Source of the DNA: Rallus limicola
Taxonomy: Eukaryota; Chordata; Aves; Gruiformes; Rallidae
Direction: 5' to 3'
Assembly: GCA_022605955.1 (NCBI GenBank)
Contig: JAKCOZ010000007.1
Span: forward strand, 12,591,501 to 12,655,500
Length of the DNA stretch: 64,000 nt
Under the pieces are notes generated by a model. It was not told where the DNA came from and ran no database searches. It saw nothing but the letters and a program-made list of their open reading frames with translations. Both the position numbers and the translations under genes were made by a program. This document shows, one piece after another, positions 59,088 to 64,000 of this stretch (the stretch's first letter is position 1; every line of letters begins with the position of its first letter).

Positions 59088-62000
59088 ATTTTTTAATGTG
59101 AAATTCTAAGATGTCACTTTGTGGTGATACATTATTCTGCCATGAATATGCTCCTTTCAGATTTTCACTCTACATATTAGAAAAATCATGAAATCTACTC
59201 ATTCATAGATACTAGAAAGGTGGTAACAAGAGTATGAGATTGAAAAGTTCATCCTATTAATGGAAACTACTGCACTCCTCCCTACCCATCCAAGTGTCAT
59301 ATCCTTCACATGCAGGTCAATTTGGAGCATGACTCCCCATCCCTGCAACATATTGCTGTCCACCATCAAAGCTCAAGATTCAAAATTCAAAATTCTTCCT
59401 AAGGACATGAGGACATCTAATCTGTATGTTGAAAATAAGTGAACATTTGCAAACTGTGTTGACTTACTTTTGTGTATGCATATGTGTTTCCTTTCTTCTT
59501 GGTTTTTTTTTCCACACTGTGTCGCAACAACCAGTTATTTGTACATATGATATCATTACATGAGAATGCCTGCTAAGCTTGAAATAGACAAATGAGCATT
59601 TGATGGACTGAGCTGTTTAAATTCCAAGAAAGCTCAGCTTTGTCAAGAAATGGTTACTTTTCATCAATTCTTTCTCCAGAAGAAAATTCTTTAATCATCT
59701 CTGTCAGTCTTACTGAGACAATGTTTTATATTTTTAATGGTGATATTAAACAGGAGTGGCACACTTCACATTCTGAAGTACTCATAAAACTTTAAATTAT
59801 CAGGCAGCACTTACTCTTTTTTAAGTATCCCACTGGTAGACTATCAGTAATGCTTCGTCTTTGTCCAGTGGCCATGCACGTAAAATGAAACTATATTTTT
59901 AACTTCATAATTCACTCAGAATGGATACAAAGACCAATTTTTGCATTATTTTAATATCTCAGGTATTGTCAGCTACCTTTGATTCCATTTATACATTCTT
60001 CAGCAGAATACAAAATTATGCTAAAATAATACTCCAGTTTAACATGAAAGAAAACTAAGACAGATGAATAATGACAGAGTTTGAGGTTAGCATGATCCAG
60101 TGTTAAGGAAAAGATTACGAAAAACGGGCAAAGAATTTGAGCAATGAAAGATCAAAAAGGGTCAGAATGATGGATCAGCAAGGAAATGGAATAAATGGGA
60201 AAACAGAGAGGCAGGCAGCCCAGTAAAACAAAACAAAATAAAATAAAAATAAAATGTAAGTGAAAAATTATAAGAAGAAGGATTGTGAAAAAGAACAGAA
60301 TACATAAAAACACTTTAAATAAAAAAAAAACTTTGAACATTTGAAAAAGCTTTTCAAATAGTAACAGCTCAGCTTGTCTTATAAAAAAAACCTCAACTCA
60401 TTGAAGGTCATCATAAGAACATCATGAATAATAATAAAAAAAAAAATAAAAGCAGCATATCTGAGTCACTTTGAAGTTCTTGACCTACACGCAATCTATT
60501 CTTTCATTAGACAGCTATGCTATGTTCTTAAGGACTATACCACAAATCCAGAGATTGCACAAAACAGCAATCACCAACTGAAATTTGGGTGATACTTTTG
60601 TCTATTTTCTTGAAATGAGAACATTTGAAAAAGATTGCTTTTAAGCTGCTGTAATGGAAGGAACAGAGTCTTCCAAAAACTTGAATAAGTTACACAAAAG
60701 AATAATATTCATGTTCAGAAGAAGCAAATAAAAGCATATATAGAACTGTAGTGATTGCTTAGTTATGTTTAAGTACAACTTCAGTATTCAGGCTGAACAT
60801 TTAGTTCAAGTGTAGCTTTTCAAGGATAAATTCATCTGCCTTGTCCTTCTCTAACCTTAGGTCTTAAAAGCTTTTTTTTTTTAAATTTTGAATCTTTTTT
60901 TTTTTTTAAAGAAATAATAAAAATACACCAGTGATACCTAATTTTATTTAGTATCAGTGTGTTTTTTATCTTTTTTTTTTAAGCTTAATTATATCGTTTT
61001 TTCAACCAATGTCAGGAGCCAATCTCTACTCATTAGCATAGGTTATCAGGCTAAAGATAAGACAGGAGGTCTACACCGTTATTTAGAAGAACTAACTTAT
61101 TCTACACTTAACATGATGTTCACCTGTCAGTCTCTCTTATCCAATGAAATTTTTAGTTCTGAAACACTGGGTGACAGTCTCTTGTAAATGGTCCACAGCA
61201 TCTAATAGAATCCTATGCTTGTCAAAGAGATTATACTGGGAAAAATAACAAACAGTTCTAGCTTTTTAAGTTATTATATTTCTAAATATAAAGCACATTT
61301 ATAGAGAGTAATCTGATCCTTGGAAAAAAACCTGAAATACAACTTCTTCTGAAATTACGCATAGAAGGTTGAATTAATTTTATTGTAGAGATAAATGTAA
61401 ATTGAGAAGTAACCAGTTGCAAGAGGAAAAATTAAAATCAACTTTTCTGTACAGTCAGGCTATATAAAGAGGTATCTAATAATCTTTAAAAAATCCTGAA
61501 TTAATTCATAAAGTGCTTAAACTAAAACAAACACTGAGCATCACAAATATGGTCTAGAGGTGCATTTGCTGACTTGTCCACCTTTTGTGTTTCAACTGGA
61601 ATATACTTTGACTAAATGTCATTTGATATACATAAGAATGATTGGCTTACTGCCTCAAGAAAAGCTGCTTTTTGTCTTTAAACAAAGACAAACAGGTAAA
61701 CCTGTATAAATATAAATAATATTTCTAAAACTATTTTTATATTGTTCAAATTCTACCCCCTAAATATTTTTATATTGTCTAACTTTCTTATTTTCAGCAG
61801 TTTCCATGCCTAGAATAAATATTAAATACAAATAACCAAACCATAAGCATATGTGAAAATATGCAAGGTGTCTTATCTGTTAGTTTCTCATTCAAAATTT
61901 ACAATAGACTGCATTTCCAGTACCATACAGACTAGAGAAAGAAGAATGTCCTCCTGATCATCTAGTCAATTTCAGGTAAACAAAAATTTTCAGGCCCAAA

Positions 62001-62263
62001 TTGAGGCCTGCTTTCTATTGTGTTTGACTTGGATTATCTATAAGCAAAAGTAATTTATCCAAAAACTTTAAACCCTTTTGCTCACCCCAAATGAATTATG
62101 ATATACTCAACAAATTCAACGTTACATATTTCCACTTCTACAATCCAGAGTTGTTTTCTTTCTCTAATTAACAGTGTATATCCTACCTGCTTTTCTTCAA
62201 CTGTTCATATATATTACATGCAATTTTGACTGATAAACTCATGTTTTACGCTCTCAAGTGTGA
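59088..62263. other. Unique AT-rich DNA, nothing recognised
   Basis: About 3.2 kb without a recognised gene or dispersed repeat. A/T homopolymer runs occur near 60320, 60435, 60870 and 60900, and an A-rich (AAAAT)n-like stretch at 60225-60255. Confidence 0.55.
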
Positions 62264-62636
62264 CATAGAATCATACAGTCTCCTGAGTTGGAAGGAACCC
62301 ATAAGAATCATCAAGCCCAACTCCTGGCTCCACACAGGACCAGCCAAGTCACAGCATGGGACTGAGTGCATTGTCCAGAAGCATCCTGAACTCTGTCAAG
62401 CTTGATGCTATGACCATTTTCCTGGGAAGCCTGTTCCAGTGTCCAGCCACCCTCTCAGTAAAGAACCTCTTCCTAATATCCAGCCTAAACCACCCCTGTC
62501 TCAGCTTCATACCATTCCCTCAGGGTTCTATCACTGGTTGCCAAAGAGAGAAGATCGGCCCCTGCCCCTTCCCTCTCCCTCATCAGGAAGCCATAGACCA
62601 CAATGAGGTCTTCCCTCAGTCTCCTCCAGAGTGAAC
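62264..62636 (-). mobile_element. CR1 LINE, 3' fragment (antisense)
   Basis: Forward 'CATAGAATCATACAGTCTCC' is the reversed CR1 3' end, followed by 'GAGTTGGAAGGAACCCATAA', 'GGAAGCCTGTTCCAGTGTCC', 'CTCAGTAAAGAACCTCTTCC' and 'GAGGTCTTCCCTCAGTCTCC'. This is a CR1 subfamily with a longer 3' part ('GAACTCTGTCAAGCTTGATG') than the copies at 20 and 50 kb. The forward 92-codon frame at 62356-62634 is antisense to it and not a gene. Confidence 0.93.
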
Positions 62637-63031
62637 AAATGAACATTCTTCCATGTGTTTTATATTCTATTCTTGTTATACTTCTAAATGCTACAGAATT
62701 CAGAAGTAATGTCTTCTTTGCATTTAGCTAGGACTTACCTATATATGTCGTTCACTGTTCTATATTGTGTATTTAATCAGTATATTTTTATTTTTAAAGG
62801 ATCATTACTAACATAGATGGAGCGTGCTTCAGTTCTCCAGTTGCGTACTACTGAGACTCTTCTCATGTGGAAGACAGTAAGGGTGTGTATTTTAAGTTTC
62901 TTGCAGTAGGATCAGGAATAATATGCTTTAATCAAAAAATTTTGATACAAGAATGGTGTCATAACATTTGTGTTCTGATTCAAAGCAATTGCAAAATTAG
63001 TGTTTGCTGGATCAGCACAACTGGCATATAG
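62637..63031. other. Unique AT-rich DNA, nothing recognised
   Basis: Separates two antisense CR1 fragments of different subfamilies. Confidence 0.55.
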
Positions 63032-63140
63032 GCTCATACAATCATCATGGTTGGAAAAGACCCTCACGATCACCAAGCCTAACTGCAAGCACTGCACAAC
63101 CATAACCTCTGAATCTTCTCCCAAAGTGCCACATCTACCC
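63032..63140 (-). mobile_element. CR1 3'-end fragment (antisense)
   Basis: Forward 'CTCATACAATCATCATGGTT' then 'GGAAAAGACCCTCACGATCA', 'CCAAGCCTAACTGCAAGC' and 'CCCAAAGTGCCACATCTACC' is the reversed 3' end of a CR1 copy, about 110 bp long. Confidence 0.88.
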
Positions 63141-64000
63141 ATTTCTTTTTAATAGATTCAGCCAGAAAAGATTAATTTTCCAGGAAACAAAGACTTCAAC
63201 ATCTAATAGTCACATTACAATCAATTGTAATTCTCTACCTCCTGCGGACTCAGTTCACTAAAGGAAAGCCAGCAGTAGATGTTCATGAGATGAAGATTTA
63301 AAGTATATTTAATCTTTGTTAATCACATTAAAGGGCAACGTTGATCATGATACTATTAAAGAATAATAAAACTGGTCTCCTAGTCAGTTTTAGTTTATTA
63401 TTCAGGTTAAAATTTCTAGATATTAAAGTAAACCTAAAGATATATCTCTTCTGTATAAAGATATAAATGTCAACATTTTATAGCAAGACACTATAAAACT
63501 GCCTAACCAAAACTGGTGGTAACAGCTTGTCAGTGTAAAATATAGTGTAGTTAATCAAGCTAATAAAGGTCACATTTAAGGAAGCAGGGTAAGCAGCATT
63601 AGTGATAATTAACATTTTAGTCAACATAAATTTAACAATTAGGAAAAGACAATAAAAGAGCTCAACATATTTCCCTCCTTCCATTAAGAGCAGCATTTGT
63701 TTACTGCTTCTGTGGTTTATTAAAATTGAAAATATCAAATCATGACATTATATGAATAGAATTTTTAGAGCTATAAATGTCTAAAATGGGCAATATTTAC
63801 TCAAGAAGACACTTTTTCTCTCATGTTATGACATTTCCATAACAACGAAAAATAGCAGAAATTTCAAAATTCTCAAACAACTCCTTTAAAAATATAAAGT
63901 CATGGTATTATGATAACAATTATTGTAATATACCACACCGCTTCAGCAATACACATTACTGGATTTACAGTAATGAATAGAGGGCTATATTTTGATATTT
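63141..64000. other. Unique AT-rich DNA, nothing recognised
   Basis: No gene or repeat recognised up to the window's end. Confidence 0.55.

Noticed and set aside
62356..62634. 92-codon forward frame
   Set aside because: It is antisense to a CR1 fragment whose real coding direction is minus.
1..64000. CRISPR array, tRNA, rRNA, operon-like gene order or defence system
   Set aside because: No regularly spaced repeats, no tRNA-like fold or rRNA sequence, and no compact gene arrays. The repeats are of vertebrate (avian) type.

Overview
The window is AT-rich vertebrate DNA, and its repeats identify it as a bird. CR1 LINE fragments occur throughout, on both strands, and most keep the typical CR1 3' end (repeated ATTCTATG/ATTCTGTG octamers after a 'CCCTTCCAACC' stretch). 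The other interspersed repeats are LTR elements of avian endogenous-retrovirus type. I cannot name the species or order. I found no host exon, tRNA, rRNA or CpG island, so this reads as an intergenic stretch or a very long intron. Most open frames in it are chance AT-rich frames or reading frames of decayed retroelements.

Layout: 0-8 kb is mostly unique AT-rich DNA with two CR1 pieces. At 8.3-9.7 kb there are short tandem duplications, an (ATGT)n run and a GC-richer block that is probably an old LTR. A CR1 with an inverted 5' part lies at 11.3-11.7 kb and a CR1 inserted into another CR1 at 15.2-15.9 kb. A well-preserved CR1 tail is at 20.7-21.5 kb and an ancient CR1-L-like fragment at 23.1 kb. 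From 23.4 to 28.0 kb lies the main feature: a 3'-truncated provirus with a complete 5' LTR, a tRNA-Lys-type primer-binding site, a broken gag and a broken protease/reverse-transcriptase frame, bracketed by an 80-bp direct repeat. At 29.4-30.2 kb an antisense LTR piece abuts an antisense CR1 ORF2 fragment. A solo LTR sits at 34.6-35.3 kb and LTR candidates at 42.4-43.1, 46.7-47.2 and 56.8-57.7 kb. The longest CR1, with reverse-transcriptase motifs, is at 49.4-50.9 kb. At 57.9-59.1 kb one LTR is inserted inside another. Two CR1 fragments close the window at 62.3 and 63.0 kb.

Nothing here forms an operon or a working gene set. The only coding units that once acted together are gag and pro-pol of the provirus, and both are broken: one frame shift and several stops in gag, a stop in reverse transcriptase, loss of the motif-A aspartate, and loss of everything from RNase H proper to the 3' LTR. 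The 80-bp repeat around the truncated provirus, the hydrophobic, glycosylation-site-bearing N-terminus of its gag frame, and the three rearranged insertions (inverted CR1, CR1-in-CR1, LTR-in-LTR) are the observations most worth checking. I found no clear evidence of a new biological system.
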